Shown here one piece after another: positions 41,331-52,257 of a stretch of 64,000 bases of DNA; position 1 is the first letter of the stretch; each line of letters starts with the position of its first letter. The translations under genes and the position numbers were made by a program. The stretch comes from VRUE01 sp963819755. GTDB taxonomy: Bacteria > Actinomycetota > Thermoleophilia > Solirubrobacterales > 70-9. Location of the stretch: assembly GCA_963819755.1 (NCBI GenBank), contig CAWFXB010000002.1, forward strand, positions 744,001 through 808,000, read 5' to 3'. A model generated the notes under the pieces. It ran no database searches. It saw only the letters and a program-made list of their open reading frames with translations, and had not been told where the DNA came from.

Positions 41331-42059
41331 TTAGCTGGCAATCACGCGTCCGAAGAAACGACAGCCGGTTCCGCTGAAGGCATCATCGCGGAAGGCATAG
41401 AACACGGAGGTCACATTTCCATGTTCAAAAACAACCTCAAGCGTCCCAGCACCCAACAGTTTTCCGTTCCCCAGCGTGAGGGTCGAGAAAGATGACTGTC
41501 CGTTACCGAACGCTTCGGCAGTTTCTTCGATGCTGCCGAGCCGGGCCGCCGCGGATTCCCCAGATTCCTTGGTCGCAACCAGTACTGGTTTCACGGCGTT
41601 GCACGTCGCGGTCAGTTTCACGCCACCGACATTGATCACGGTGGCTTCGGCCCCATTGTTTGGCACCTGAGTGAAGAAGGGGACAATCGACTGATGATTG
41701 ACCGTGTTGGCGTTGTTCGCATTGGCAGCGTTCGGAACCTGTCCGAGGCTGGACTCTTTGACCTTATCGCCGGTCACAGCGTCATTTGCGATCTTCGCGG
41801 TCGTAACCGCATTGTCGGCGATCTTGTTAGTGGTCACGGCACCGTCGGCTATCCGGCTTTCGGTGACAGCGTTTTTCTTGATCTTGCCGGCGGTGACGGC
41901 TTCCTTGACGATCTTGCCGGTCTTGATCGAGTTGGCCTTGATTTCGTTGGCGCCGACCTTGCTGACTGCTGCGAAGGCGGTGGCACCCCCGAGGATGAGG
42001 AAAACGGCGAGCGACGACATCACGTTTGCGTACGTGAAGTGTCTACGGGTCTGCTTCAA
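41331..42059 (-). CDS. Secreted repeat protein, YANV...LGG family (paralogue 1)
   Basis: About 242 residues. The N-terminus RRHFTYANVMSSLAVFLILGG acts as signal or anchor. It is followed by about nine short repeats of the pattern xxIxxxAVTxxKI (residues about 40-110), probably a small beta-helix or stack. A C-terminal globular domain carries one Cys in LTATCNAVKP and one in GTGCRFFG. The same organisation occurs at 44909-45508. The TTG at 42057-42059 was chosen because aaggag lies 6 bases before it; the open frame runs 21 residues further but is not family-like. Function unknown; probably cell-surface. Confidence 0.82.
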   Translation of the reverse strand: MKQTRRHFTYANVMSSLAVFLILGGATAFAAVSKVGANEIKANSIKTGKIVKEAVTAGKIKKNAVTESRIADGAVTTNKIADNAVTTAKIANDAVTGDKVKESSLGQVPNAANANNANTVNHQSIVPFFTQVPNNGAEATVINVGGVKLTATCNAVKPVLVATKESGESAAARLGSIEETAEAFGNGQSSFSTLTLGNGKLLGAGTLEVVFEHGNVTSVFYAFRDDAFSGTGCRFFGRVIAS

Positions 42060-42184
42060 GAGTCTCTCCTTGATCGCGGGCGGAGGGAATCGGACGAGCC
42101 TCCATTCCCAATTGCAGGACACAATCAGGTCGGTCGGCCGCCGTCAAGGGCTTTGGACCAAGCGGTTCGACGCAAAGGAGCGGC

Positions 42185-43249
42185 TCAGTCCCGCCGCTCG
42201 GCCTCGCCGGCCGCCTCGGCCAGGCGCTCGACCAGGCGAGCAAAGTGTTCTATGCCGGGATCGACCTTGCCGTACTGGCCGGCGGCGTAGCGGGCGTAGA
42301 CGCCCTCGAGGATGATCGCCAGCTTCCAGTAGCCGAGCGCGACGAAGAAGTCGAGCTGGGAGAGGTCGCGACCGGAGCGCTCGGCGTAGCGGTCGCGCAG
42401 CTCCTCGTTGGTGGGGAAGCCCGGGGCCAGGTTGGCGGGCTGGCCGAGGGCGACCGGGTCCTCGCCCCGCACAGGCCAGTAGACCATCAGCAGGCCGACG
42501 TCGGCGAGCGGATCGCCGAGGGTGCAGAGCTCCCAGTCGACCACCGCTGCGACCTCTCCACCCGGGGTGAGGATCATGTTGTCGAGCCGGTAGTCGCCGT
42601 GGACGATCGTCGCCGGGCCCTGCGCGGGGATACGCGCCTCCAGGCGTTCGTGCACGGCGTCGATCGCCGGCAGCTCGCGCGTCTTCGATTTCTCCCACTG
42701 GCCCTGCCAGCGGCGCAGCTGGCGGGCGACGTAGTCCTCCTTGCGGCCGAGGTCGCCGAGCCCAGCCGCGTCGGGGTCGACGGCATGGATCTCGACCAAA
42801 GTGTCGGCGACGCGCTCGCCGATCTCCCGCCGGTCGGCTTCATCAGGGAACGCCTCTGCCTCAGCGAGGCCGCGCAGGATCGGGCCCTCGACGAACTCCA
42901 TCACGTAGAACGGGGCTTCATTTACGCTCTCGTCCTCGCAGAGCCCGACCACGGGTGCGACGGGCACGGGGCTCGGCCCCAGCGCCGAGACGACCTTGTG
43001 CTCGCGCCCCATGTCGTGGGCCGAGCCGAGCCGCTTGCCGAGCGGCGGCCGGCGCAGCGCCCAGCGGCGGCCGGTGGCATCGCTGACGCCGTAGGTGAGG
43101 TTGGAGTGGCCGCCGGAGATTCGCTCGAAAGAGAGCGGCAACACGGTTCCCTCGACGTGCTCTCCGAACCAGGCCTCGACCCCGGCCCGGTCGATCCCCT
43201 CCGGCGCCGCCGCAATGCCGTCGTGGGTGCCTGTAGCCTCGTCGCCCAT
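42185..43249 (-). CDS. Phosphotransferase family protein (APH-fold)
   Basis: A 354-residue kinase-fold protein of the aminoglycoside phosphotransferase superfamily. Motifs: SGGHSNLTYGV (nucleotide loop), the catalytic loop IVHGDYRLDNMIL, the metal-binding AVVDWELCTLGDPLADVG and a WPVRGED segment. This group is related to the ACAD10/11 kinase domain, which phosphorylates hydroxyacyl-CoA. A link to the acyl-CoA dehydrogenase at 38003 is inferred. The ATG at 43249 is preferred; the frame extends 18 residues upstream. It overlaps the 5' end of the divergent sensor kinase. Confidence 0.88.
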   Translation of the reverse strand: MGDEATGTHDGIAAAPEGIDRAGVEAWFGEHVEGTVLPLSFERISGGHSNLTYGVSDATGRRWALRRPPLGKRLGSAHDMGREHKVVSALGPSPVPVAPVVGLCEDESVNEAPFYVMEFVEGPILRGLAEAEAFPDEADRREIGERVADTLVEIHAVDPDAAGLGDLGRKEDYVARQLRRWQGQWEKSKTRELPAIDAVHERLEARIPAQGPATIVHGDYRLDNMILTPGGEVAAVVDWELCTLGDPLADVGLLMVYWPVRGEDPVALGQPANLAPGFPTNEELRDRYAERSGRDLSQLDFFVALGYWKLAIILEGVYARYAAGQYGKVDPGIEHFARLVERLAEAAGEAERRD

Positions 43250-44504
43250 CGGCTCGCAAGCATATTCCCGACGACGATTCCGACTCAACCCGTCGCTCGC
43301 CAACCGCCTGACGATCGGCTTCGCGATCGCCTTTGCGGTGCTGACCGGCCTGGCGGTGATCGGCGTCGCCCGCTTCCTGCAGCAGCGCCAGGACTACGAG
43401 AACGCCACCGCCCGCTCCTACCAGCGCGAGATCGTCGCCCGCAACCAGCTGGCCCAGGGAAGGCACCCCGCCGCGGCACGAGCGGCGGTGATCTCCCAGC
43501 AGCATCAGAGGCAGGCGCTCCGTGACGAAATCTCCAGCGAGACGCGCGACACGGCGCTGCTGGTAGGGGCGGGGCTGATCGCCGGTCTGACCGGAGCGGC
43601 GCTGCTCTTCACCGGGCTGATCTCCTCGATGCGTCGCCCGCTCGAGGATCTCGTCGATGCGTCGGGACGGTTGGCCGGCGGCGACCTCGAAGCCCGGGTC
43701 AAAGTCGGCGGCCTCTCGGAGACGGCCACGCTCGGCAGCGCCTTCAACGAGATGGCCGAAGAGCTGCAACGCCGGGCCGGCGAACGCGACCAGCTCGACC
43801 GGATGAAAGACGAGTTCGTCCTCACCGCATCGCACGAGCTGCGCAGCCCGCTCACCTCGGTGCAGGGATTCGCCGAGCTGCTGCTGCTGGAGCGCGAGAA
43901 GCTCAGCCCGAAGCAGGCGGAGACGGTCGAGGTGATCCTCGACAACACCCGTCACCTGGTCCGCCTCCTCAACGACCTGCTCGACCTCGCCCGCAGCGAC
44001 GCCGGAAGGCTGACGATCCGGCCGGAGCGGACCGGCGCGACGGGGCTGATCGAAGACGCGGTGCGGACGATGCGAGCACAGCTCGACGCCCGCGGGCAGG
44101 AGCTGAGCCTGGAGATCGAGCCCGACCTGCCTCAGATCGAAGCCGATCGGGATCGGATTCGCCAAGTACTGGTGAACCTGCTTACGAACGCAAACGAGTA
44201 TTGCCCGCAAGGAGCGAAAATCGGGGTGAAGGCGCGTCGCGTCGATGCCGAAGTCGAGATAGACGTGATCGACGACGGGCCGGGCATACCCGAGCAGCAA
44301 CTGGAGCACATCTTCGAACGCTTCTCGCGCGGCGACGCCGGCGAGACCCAGCGGGTGGGTGGCACCGGCCTCGGCTTGGCGATCTCGAAATCGCTGATCG
44401 ATCTGCACGGGGGCACGATCGGCGCCGAATCGACTCCCGGTGAGGGCTCCACCTTCCGCATCCGCCTACCGACAATCGCCTCCGACCGGGTAGAGGCAAC
44501 CTGA
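43215..44504 (+). CDS. Sensor histidine kinase (HAMP, HisKA, HATPase)
   Basis: About 429 residues. Two membrane helices (about residues 27-50 and 110-133) flank a short extracytoplasmic part of about 60 residues. A HAMP domain follows, then the HisKA motif ASHELRSPLTSVQG with the phosphorylated His, N-box LVNLLTNANEY, G1 IDDGPGIPE, F-box FERFSRG and G2 GGTGLGLAISKSL. It pairs with the receiver protein directly downstream (TGATG overlap). The start is uncertain: ATG 43215 or GTG 43227, both overlapping the divergent phosphotransferase start. Confidence 0.92.
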   Translation: MPSWVPVASSPIGSQAYSRRRFRLNPSLANRLTIGFAIAFAVLTGLAVIGVARFLQQRQDYENATARSYQREIVARNQLAQGRHPAAARAAVISQQHQRQALRDEISSETRDTALLVGAGLIAGLTGAALLFTGLISSMRRPLEDLVDASGRLAGGDLEARVKVGGLSETATLGSAFNEMAEELQRRAGERDQLDRMKDEFVLTASHELRSPLTSVQGFAELLLLEREKLSPKQAETVEVILDNTRHLVRLLNDLLDLARSDAGRLTIRPERTGATGLIEDAVRTMRAQLDARGQELSLEIEPDLPQIEADRDRIRQVLVNLLTNANEYCPQGAKIGVKARRVDAEVEIDVIDDGPGIPEQQLEHIFERFSRGDAGETQRVGGTGLGLAISKSLIDLHGGTIGAESTPGEGSTFRIRLPTIASDRVEAT

Positions 44505-44878
44505 TGGCCAGGATCCTCATAGCCGACGACTCCGAGACCATCCTGCTCCTCCTGCGCACGCGCCTGGAGATGGAGGGCCACGAGGTCACGACCGCGGCCG
44601 ACGGCCAGGAGGTCGTCGACAAGGTGGATGCCACCAGCCCACCCGACATCCTCCTGCTCGACGCGATGATGCCCGGCAAATCGGGCATCGACGCGCTGCG
44701 GGAGCTGCGCGCCGCCGGAATCGAGACCCCCGTCCTGATAGTCAGCGCCCACACCGAGGGCGGCAACGGCTCCGACCACGCCGACCTCGCGATCGACGGC
44801 TACGTCAGCAAGCCAATCGACTTCGATCGGCTCTTCGAGAAGATCGCCGAATTGACCAAGCCCGGCCCCGCTGCCTGA
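44504..44878 (+). CDS. Single-domain response regulator (CheY-like)
   Basis: A 124-residue receiver domain only. Acidic pair D8/D9, phospho-acceptor D53 in LLLDAMMPG, and the switch Lys in YVSKPIDF. There is no output domain, so it likely acts by protein contact or phospho-relay. Its start overlaps the kinase stop (TGATG), so the two are made together. The stop lies inside a strong terminator hairpin. Confidence 0.95.
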   Translation: MARILIADDSETILLLLRTRLEMEGHEVTTAADGQEVVDKVDATSPPDILLLDAMMPGKSGIDALRELRAAGIETPVLIVSAHTEGGNGSDHADLAIDGYVSKPIDFDRLFEKIAELTKPGPAA

Positions 44879-44889
44879 GCGGGGCCGGG
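44861..44889 (+). terminator. Terminator hairpin after the two-component pair
   Basis: A 12-base perfect GC-rich stem (44861-44872 with 44878-44889) around a 5-base loop. It spans the response-regulator stop codon at 44876-44878. It may also stop the convergent repeat-protein gene, whose stop is 20 bases away. Confidence 0.75.
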
Positions 44890-44908
44890 ATCTCTGGCGG
44901 ACCGAGCG

Positions 44909-45508
44909 CTATTCGGCCGATCCATAGATGGGAAATGGGTGGGGCGCGCTGCCGCTCCCCGAGCTGACGGTGGTGCCGGGCTTTCTCACAACCACACAGA
45001 TCGCAGTCACGGTCATCGTGCCGCCGGGCCCGAACCGCACGAAGCCGGTTGCCGTCCAACCGGCCTGCTGCGGGCCTGGGCCACTGTCGTTGACGAAGGC
45101 ATGTTCGTCATCGCTAACGGTCGCCCCGCCGCCGATGGCAGAGGTGCCGGGAGGGCATCCGACGGTCGCGGTCGTCCCATCGGCCGAGTTGCGCGCAAGC
45201 GGCACCGTCGTGACCTGATACTGCACGTCGGCGAGGGCGGCCGCGCTGATCCCGGTGAGCGTTCCCTGATCGATCTCGTTGCCGGTCAGCGAATGCTTCT
45301 TGATCTGCCTGCCGGTCAGCGTCTTCACCTTGATCCGGCGGGCGGTGATCGACCGTGGCTTCAGACGGTTGCCCGGCAGCGAGCTCGGCTTGATCTGCTT
45401 GCCGCTGATCTTCCCCGCCGCGTAGACGGTGCCGCCAAGCGCGATGAAAAGCGCCAGGCAGGCGATTACGTTTGAGAAGGAAAGGGCCTTCCCTATTCGA
45501 GCGGTCAT
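44909..45508 (-). CDS. Secreted repeat protein, SFSNV...LGG family (paralogue 2)
   Basis: A 199-residue protein. The N-terminus KALSFSNVIACLALFIALGG is the signal or anchor. Repeats of the form GxxLKxxSITxxxIKxxTLTGxQIK fill residues 35-85. A C-terminal domain has the Cys in VGCPPGTSAIGGGA and the Cys in AICVVVRK. It is a paralogue of the 41331 product with shorter repeats. A good ribosome site (aaggagg) precedes the ATG at 45508. The two paralogues flank the phosphotransferase and two-component genes. Function unknown; secretion or surface location is inferred. Confidence 0.82.
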   Translation of the reverse strand: MTARIGKALSFSNVIACLALFIALGGTVYAAGKISGKQIKPSSLPGNRLKPRSITARRIKVKTLTGRQIKKHSLTGNEIDQGTLTGISAAALADVQYQVTTVPLARNSADGTTATVGCPPGTSAIGGGATVSDDEHAFVNDSGPGPQQAGWTATGFVRFGPGGTMTVTAICVVVRKPGTTVSSGSGSAPHPFPIYGSAE

Positions 45509-45598
45509 GAGCCTCCTTAGTGATCTGAAGAGGCTGAAACCTATTGAATTCCGGACCGGGAACTCGTAATTACCGGGAGCCGTGCCTTGGCGTCCGGC

Positions 45599-47089
45599 TC
45601 AGCTCTTGGCGATCTCCAGGCGGATCTCCTTGCCCTTCAGCTTCGTCCCGTCGAGGAACTCGACCGTGCGGTCGGCCTGGTCGGGGTCGACCTCGACGAA
45701 GGAGAAGCGGTGCAGGACGCGGACGTCGTGGATCGCCTCCTCGGGAAGGACGGCACCCTCGCGCAATGCCCAGCGCAGATCCTCCTCCTCGATGCCGCTG
45801 CGCTCGCCGCGGTTGACGAAGAGCTTGACCGACTTGCCGTTGTCCGTCTTCTCGACGGGCGCCTCGGGCTTGGAATCCTCGCTGGTCTCCTCGTCGACCG
45901 CCTCGGCTTTGTCGGGGTCGGCGGGCACTGCCTTGGCGCGCTCGCGACGACGCGGGCGCGGGGCGTGCTCGATCCGCTCCTCCGGGCTCTCCCACTCGCC
46001 GATCGAGGTTTTCACGTCGCGCTCGATCCGCTCGATCTCATCGCGCTGGGCGGGCGTGACGAAGGTGATCGCGCGGCCGGTGCGCCCGACGCGGCCGGTG
46101 CGCCCGATCCGGTGCACGTAGACCTCCGAGGAGGCGGGGACGTCGTAGTTGATCACGTGGGTGACGTGCTCGATGTCGAGCCCGCGGGCGGCAATGTCGG
46201 TCGCGACCAGCAAGCGCACCCGGTGGTCCTTGAAGGCGATCATCACGCCGTCGCGTGAGCCCTGGCTCATGTCGCCGTGCAACGCCTTGACGTCGAGGCC
46301 TTTGTCCTTCAGCGTCTTCTCCAGCTTCGAGGCGCCGATTTTGGTCCGGCAGAAGATGATCGCCTGCTCCGGTTCCTCCGTCTTCAGCAACTCGACCAGG
46401 CGCGGCGCCTTCTCGTTCGCCGGGACCTCGACGAAGGCCTGGGCGATCGCGTCCACGGTCAGCTTTTTCGGCGTGATTTTGATCGTCGTCGGGTCGTACA
46501 TGTAGCTCTCGGCGAGCCGTTTGACCGGCGGCGGCATCGTCGCCGAGAAGAGCGCCGTCTGGCGTCCGCTCGGGCACATTCGGAGGATTTTCTCGACGTC
46601 CTCGATGAAGCCGAGGTCGAGCATCTCATCGGCCTCGTCGAGGACGATGTAGCGGGCCGCGGTGAGGACCAGCGAGCGGCGCCCCATCAGGTCCATCATC
46701 CGGCCGACGGTGGCGACGACGACGTGGGCGCCGGCGCGCAACTGCGCCTGCTGCGATTTGATCGGTGCGCCGCCGAAGACGGCGACGATCTCGACGTCGA
46801 GGTGCTCGGCGTAAGCGCGCAGCGCCTGGGTCACCTGGATGCAGAGCTCGCGGGTCGGCGTGAGGACGACCGCCTGCACCTCGTCGACGGCGGGGTCGAC
46901 GTACTGGAGCAGGGGCAGGCCGAAGGCGGCGGTCTTGCCGGTCCCGGTCTGCGCCTGGCCGATCACGTCATGGCCGCTGAGCAGCTCCGGGATCGCTTTC
47001 TCCTGGATCGGGCTGGGCTCCTCGTAGCCGAGCTCGTCCAGCGCCTGCTGGATCTCCGGCGCCAACCCCAGGTCTTTGAAGGGGATCAC
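45599..47089 (-). CDS. DEAD-box ATP-dependent RNA helicase
   Basis: A 496-residue helicase. It shows the Q motif (LGYEEPSPIQEKAIP), motif I AQTGTGKT, Ia PTRELCIQV, II DEAD in VLDEADEML, III SAT, IV-V ATDIAARGLDI and VI HRIGRTGR. After a linker rich in Glu, Lys and Pro (about residues 365-425) comes a DbpA-like RNA-binding domain ending in KGKEIRLEIAK. It belongs to the CsdA/DeaD group that remodels RNA, often in ribosome assembly or cold adaptation. Its start overlaps the upstream oxidoreductase stop by 4 bases. Confidence 0.95.
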   Translation of the reverse strand: MIPFKDLGLAPEIQQALDELGYEEPSPIQEKAIPELLSGHDVIGQAQTGTGKTAAFGLPLLQYVDPAVDEVQAVVLTPTRELCIQVTQALRAYAEHLDVEIVAVFGGAPIKSQQAQLRAGAHVVVATVGRMMDLMGRRSLVLTAARYIVLDEADEMLDLGFIEDVEKILRMCPSGRQTALFSATMPPPVKRLAESYMYDPTTIKITPKKLTVDAIAQAFVEVPANEKAPRLVELLKTEEPEQAIIFCRTKIGASKLEKTLKDKGLDVKALHGDMSQGSRDGVMIAFKDHRVRLLVATDIAARGLDIEHVTHVINYDVPASSEVYVHRIGRTGRVGRTGRAITFVTPAQRDEIERIERDVKTSIGEWESPEERIEHAPRPRRRERAKAVPADPDKAEAVDEETSEDSKPEAPVEKTDNGKSVKLFVNRGERSGIEEEDLRWALREGAVLPEEAIHDVRVLHRFSFVEVDPDQADRTVEFLDGTKLKGKEIRLEIAKS

Positions 47090-48033
47090 TGCGACGGATC
47101 CAAGAGGAGCTTGCCGCTGGTGCGGCGGGCAATCAGGTCTTCGTGTGCACGGGCGGCCTCGGAGAGCGGGTAGACCTCGCCGACGCTGACCTCGAGCTTG
47201 CCGGCGGCGACGGCCTCGAGCAGCTCCCCGACCATCGGGCCAACCTCTTGCGGTCGCATCATCAGATGGACGAGCCAGAAGCCGATCACCGCCTTGGAGC
47301 CCCGCAACAGGGCCGCGGTGGAAACCTCGCGCTGCTCGCGTGAGGCGATGCCGAAGACGACCATGCGGCCAAGCGGCGCCAGCGCCGAAAGCTCGGCGTC
47401 GAAGGCGTCGCCGCCGCTCATGTGAAGCACGGCGTCGACCCGCTGGCCGTCGTTGGCGGCGAGAATCGCCTCCTTCAAGTCCTCAGCACGGGAGTCGACG
47501 GTGGCGTCGGCGCCAAGGCGTTCGACCAGCTCCCGCTTCTCCTCGCTGGAGGCAAGGCCGATCACCTTCGCCCCGGCCTGCTTGCCGAGCTGCACCGCAA
47601 GCGAGCCGGTGCCGCCAGCGGCAGCCTCGACCAGCAAGGTCTCGCCGGGCTCGATCCGGGCGCAGCGCCGCACCAGGGCCATCGCGGTAATGCCCTGCAA
47701 AAGCAGCGCTGCGGCCTGGTCGTCGTCGACGCCATCGGGGACGGGCACGAGCATCGCCTCGGGCACGACGATCTTCTCCGCGTAGCCACCCGTTCCGAGA
47801 ACCGCCGCCACGCGTTTGCCGTCGGGGGTGCGCCCACTGACCTCCCCACCGGGGATCAGCGGCAGCGACTGCTCGGCCAGATAGTCGTTCCGGGTCGCAT
47901 GCGTATCGGCAAAGTTGATCCCCGACCGCGCAACCTCAACCACAACCTGCCCCTCACCAGCCTCGGGGTCCGGCAGCTCAACCAATTCCAGCTTCTCGGG
48001 GCCCCCGAACTCCTGTATCTGAATCGCCTTCAA
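47086..48033 (-). CDS. Quinone oxidoreductase-like NADPH-dependent protein (MDR family)
   Basis: A 315-residue medium-chain reductase of the quinone oxidoreductase/zeta-crystallin type. It opens with MKAIQIQEFGGPEKLELVEL, has the cofactor-binding VEAAAGGTGSLAVQLGKQ and lacks zinc ligands. It probably reduces quinones or enones with NADPH. The TTG at 48033 gives the standard family N-terminus; an ATG 9 codons upstream is an alternative. Translated together with the helicase downstream. Its promoter region contains the 48073-48214 inverted-repeat element. Confidence 0.9.
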   Translation of the reverse strand: MKAIQIQEFGGPEKLELVELPDPEAGEGQVVVEVARSGINFADTHATRNDYLAEQSLPLIPGGEVSGRTPDGKRVAAVLGTGGYAEKIVVPEAMLVPVPDGVDDDQAAALLLQGITAMALVRRCARIEPGETLLVEAAAGGTGSLAVQLGKQAGAKVIGLASSEEKRELVERLGADATVDSRAEDLKEAILAANDGQRVDAVLHMSGGDAFDAELSALAPLGRMVVFGIASREQREVSTAALLRGSKAVIGFWLVHLMMRPQEVGPMVGELLEAVAAGKLEVSVGEVYPLSEAARAHEDLIARRTSGKLLLDPSQ

Positions 48034-48072
48034 GGCGGAGAACCATAGTCGCAGCGACATCCCGGGCCCAGT

Positions 48073-48214
48073 GCGGGGGTCGGGGGTGTCTCGGAGGGTG
48101 TCTCGCGAAGCGGCGCACCGGCGAGTGATTCCAGCCGCGAAGCGGCACAAACATAGTGAGCGGAGCGCCAGCGAAGCGAACCCAGGCACCAGCCGAGACA
48201 CCCCCGACCCCCGC
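48073..48214. repeat. Inverted-repeat element with shared core, copy 2
   Basis: Arms 48073-48094 and 48193-48214 are a perfect 22-base inverted repeat. The core of 98 bases contains the same ordered blocks as the 7079-7201 element: ctcgcgaagcggc, gagtgattcc, ccgcgaagcgg, aacatagtgagcg and gaagcgaaccc. Spacers differ in length and the arms differ completely between copies. Like the first copy it fills a divergent promoter region, here between the oxidoreductase and the PfkB kinase. Confidence 0.85.
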
Positions 48215-48227
48215 TACTCTGCCGCCC

Positions 48228-49151
<924 letters not shown>

Positions 49152-49189
49152 CGAGTCGAAACGTCCGAACTGCGAAAATAGTCGCCTCG

Positions 49190-50539
<1,350 letters not shown>

Positions 50540-50569
50540 GCATTCCTATAGCTCGCGTACGCTTGCGGC

Positions 50570-50914
50570 GTGTCTCGCTGGAAGCTGACGATCCGGCACG
50601 GTTCCGACGTGGAGCACGAGAGCTTCGACGACCTCGGCGAAGCTGTTGCCGCGATGCGTGAGCGAGCTTTGGCCATCCGCGCCGAGGGACCGGCCAAGCC
50701 GATCTCCTCGCTGCGGGACTTCGGGCCCGAGCAGCAGGTTCATGCTCGGTTGCAGCTGACCGGGAAGGGCTTGCTTCGCAAGCCGGTTGCCGGCATCGAC
50801 GTGCGCGGGGACGGCACCTTCATGCCTTTCCGAGGTGGGGTGACCCGCGAGGAGCTCGACCCGACTGCCTACGAGACGCCGTTCGACCTGGTCCGCGAGA
50901 CTCTCGAAGCATGA
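50570..50914 (+). CDS. Hypothetical protein
   Basis: A 114-residue soluble protein of unknown function. It opens with SRWKLTIRHGSDVEHESFDDL, followed by a helical stretch (EAVAAMRERALAIRAEG) and then a beta-rich part ending in YETPFDLVRETL. Length and charge suggest a small globular protein. GTG start 50570, 30 bases after gltA, and a 4-base overlap with the next gene, so it is likely in the gltA operon. Confidence 0.75.
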   Translation: MSRWKLTIRHGSDVEHESFDDLGEAVAAMRERALAIRAEGPAKPISSLRDFGPEQQVHARLQLTGKGLLRKPVAGIDVRGDGTFMPFRGGVTREELDPTAYETPFDLVRETLEA

Positions 50915-51219
50915 GCGAGAACGAGATCCCCAAGGGCAGCTACCCCGCCGGGCGACGCGTGAAGCTGCCGGCCGGCGCCGAAGCCCCCTACGCCGTCTTC
51001 ATCAACGGCGTCGAGCAGCGCGAGGAGGCCGACTACAACGTCCGCGCCGGCGAGATCGTCTTCACCCGCGAGATCGTCAAGGAGAAAGTCGGCACCGGCC
51101 GCTGGCTGGCGATGTACCTCGGCCTCTTCGGCACCTACCGCAAGAACGAGACGATCGACCTGCAGTTCCAGCGCAACGGCAAGACCGAGCTGCTCTCGGA
51201 CCTGCCGGTCGGTTCCTGA
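50911..51219 (+). CDS. Hypothetical protein
   Basis: A 102-residue protein of unknown function. Beta-rich with AVFINGVEQREEADYNVRAG, which resembles a short immunoglobulin-like or cupin-like strand pattern, followed by a hydrophobic RWLAMYLGLFGTYRKNETID segment. ATG overlaps the previous stop (4 bases). No signal peptide. The adjacency to citrate synthase and the previous small protein may be functional but is not explained. Confidence 0.75.
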   Translation: MSENEIPKGSYPAGRRVKLPAGAEAPYAVFINGVEQREEADYNVRAGEIVFTREIVKEKVGTGRWLAMYLGLFGTYRKNETIDLQFQRNGKTELLSDLPVGS

Positions 51220-51226
51220 GCCGCGG

Positions 51227-52177
51227 CTACTTGAAGATGTAGAGCAGGGCGAAGGCGACGATCGCGAAGGTGGCGACGCCGGCGATCAGGGGTCTGTCTT
51301 CGGCGACTATCGCGGCGGTGGAGCGATCGTCGGCGCGGTCGTAGATCAGGTAGAGGTAGCGGAAGATGCAGTAGAGGACCGGCGGGATCGTCCACATCAT
51401 CTTGTTGCCGATGATCGGCGAGTTGACAGCGTAGATCGAGTAGCTGATCACCGTCCCGGTGGTGACCATGGCGACCATCTGGTCGAGGAAGGGCAGCGAG
51501 TAATGCTCCAGCACGGGGCGGCTGTTGGTGCCTTGATGTAACTCGGAGACCGCCTCCTGGCGCCGCTTGGTCACGCCGAGGAAGAGGGCGACCATGCCGG
51601 TACAGAGGAGGAGCCATTCGGAGGCGTGAGCGTCGACGGCGACGGCACCGGCCGCCACGCGCAGGATGAAGAGGCCGGCCAGCGTCATCACGTCGATGAT
51701 CACGATCTGCTTGAGGCCGAGGCTGTAGGCAACCTGGGCAACCCCGTAGCCGACGACCATCAGCCCGACCTGCCAGTTGACGGTGGCGAAGGCGAGGCCG
51801 ATCGCGGCAAGCGCCAGCAGCGGCGCGATCGTCTTCGCCGCCCCCTCGGAGAGCTCGCCCGCGGCGAGCGGGCGGAAGCGCTTCTTGGGGTGCTTGCGGT
51901 CGAGCTCGACGTCGACCAGGTCGTTGACGTAGTAGCCGGCGCTGGATATCCCGCAGAAGGCGACGAAGGTGAGGAACGCCTCCAGCACGTCGTGCGGCTG
52001 GTTGAACTTGCCCGAGAAGAGCAGGCCGGCGAAGACGAAGGTGTTCTTGATCCACTCCTGAGGCCGCCCGGTCTTGATTGCCGCCCGCAGCGGCGAGCGC
52101 CGCGGCACGACCGGTTCGGCGGCGGCGTGCCCCGCGGCTGCCGGGACGGTCGGCTGTTCGGAAGTGATCGTTTCCAT
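51227..52177 (-). CDS. UbiA family prenyltransferase, decaprenyl-phosphate phosphoribosyltransferase type
   Basis: About 316 residues with nine membrane helices of the UbiA superfamily. The first aspartate motif is NDLVDVELDRKHPKKRFRP, the form seen in DPPR synthase (the mycobacterial Rv3806c type) that transfers phosphoribose from PRPP to decaprenyl phosphate for arabinan synthesis. Second-site acidic residues lie in YDRADDRS. No other arabinan gene is nearby. The ATG at 52177 was chosen over one 10 codons upstream. Confidence 0.9.
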   Translation of the reverse strand: METITSEQPTVPAAAGHAAAEPVVPRRSPLRAAIKTGRPQEWIKNTFVFAGLLFSGKFNQPHDVLEAFLTFVAFCGISSAGYYVNDLVDVELDRKHPKKRFRPLAAGELSEGAAKTIAPLLALAAIGLAFATVNWQVGLMVVGYGVAQVAYSLGLKQIVIIDVMTLAGLFILRVAAGAVAVDAHASEWLLLCTGMVALFLGVTKRRQEAVSELHQGTNSRPVLEHYSLPFLDQMVAMVTTGTVISYSIYAVNSPIIGNKMMWTIPPVLYCIFRYLYLIYDRADDRSTAAIVAEDRPLIAGVATFAIVAFALLYIFK

Positions 52178-52257
52178 GATCGGGACGTGGGGACGAGGGA
52201 CCGACAAGGTGCTTATCGGTCGCGACAGGGTAGCGCCGCTCGGCGGTCGCCTCCTCC

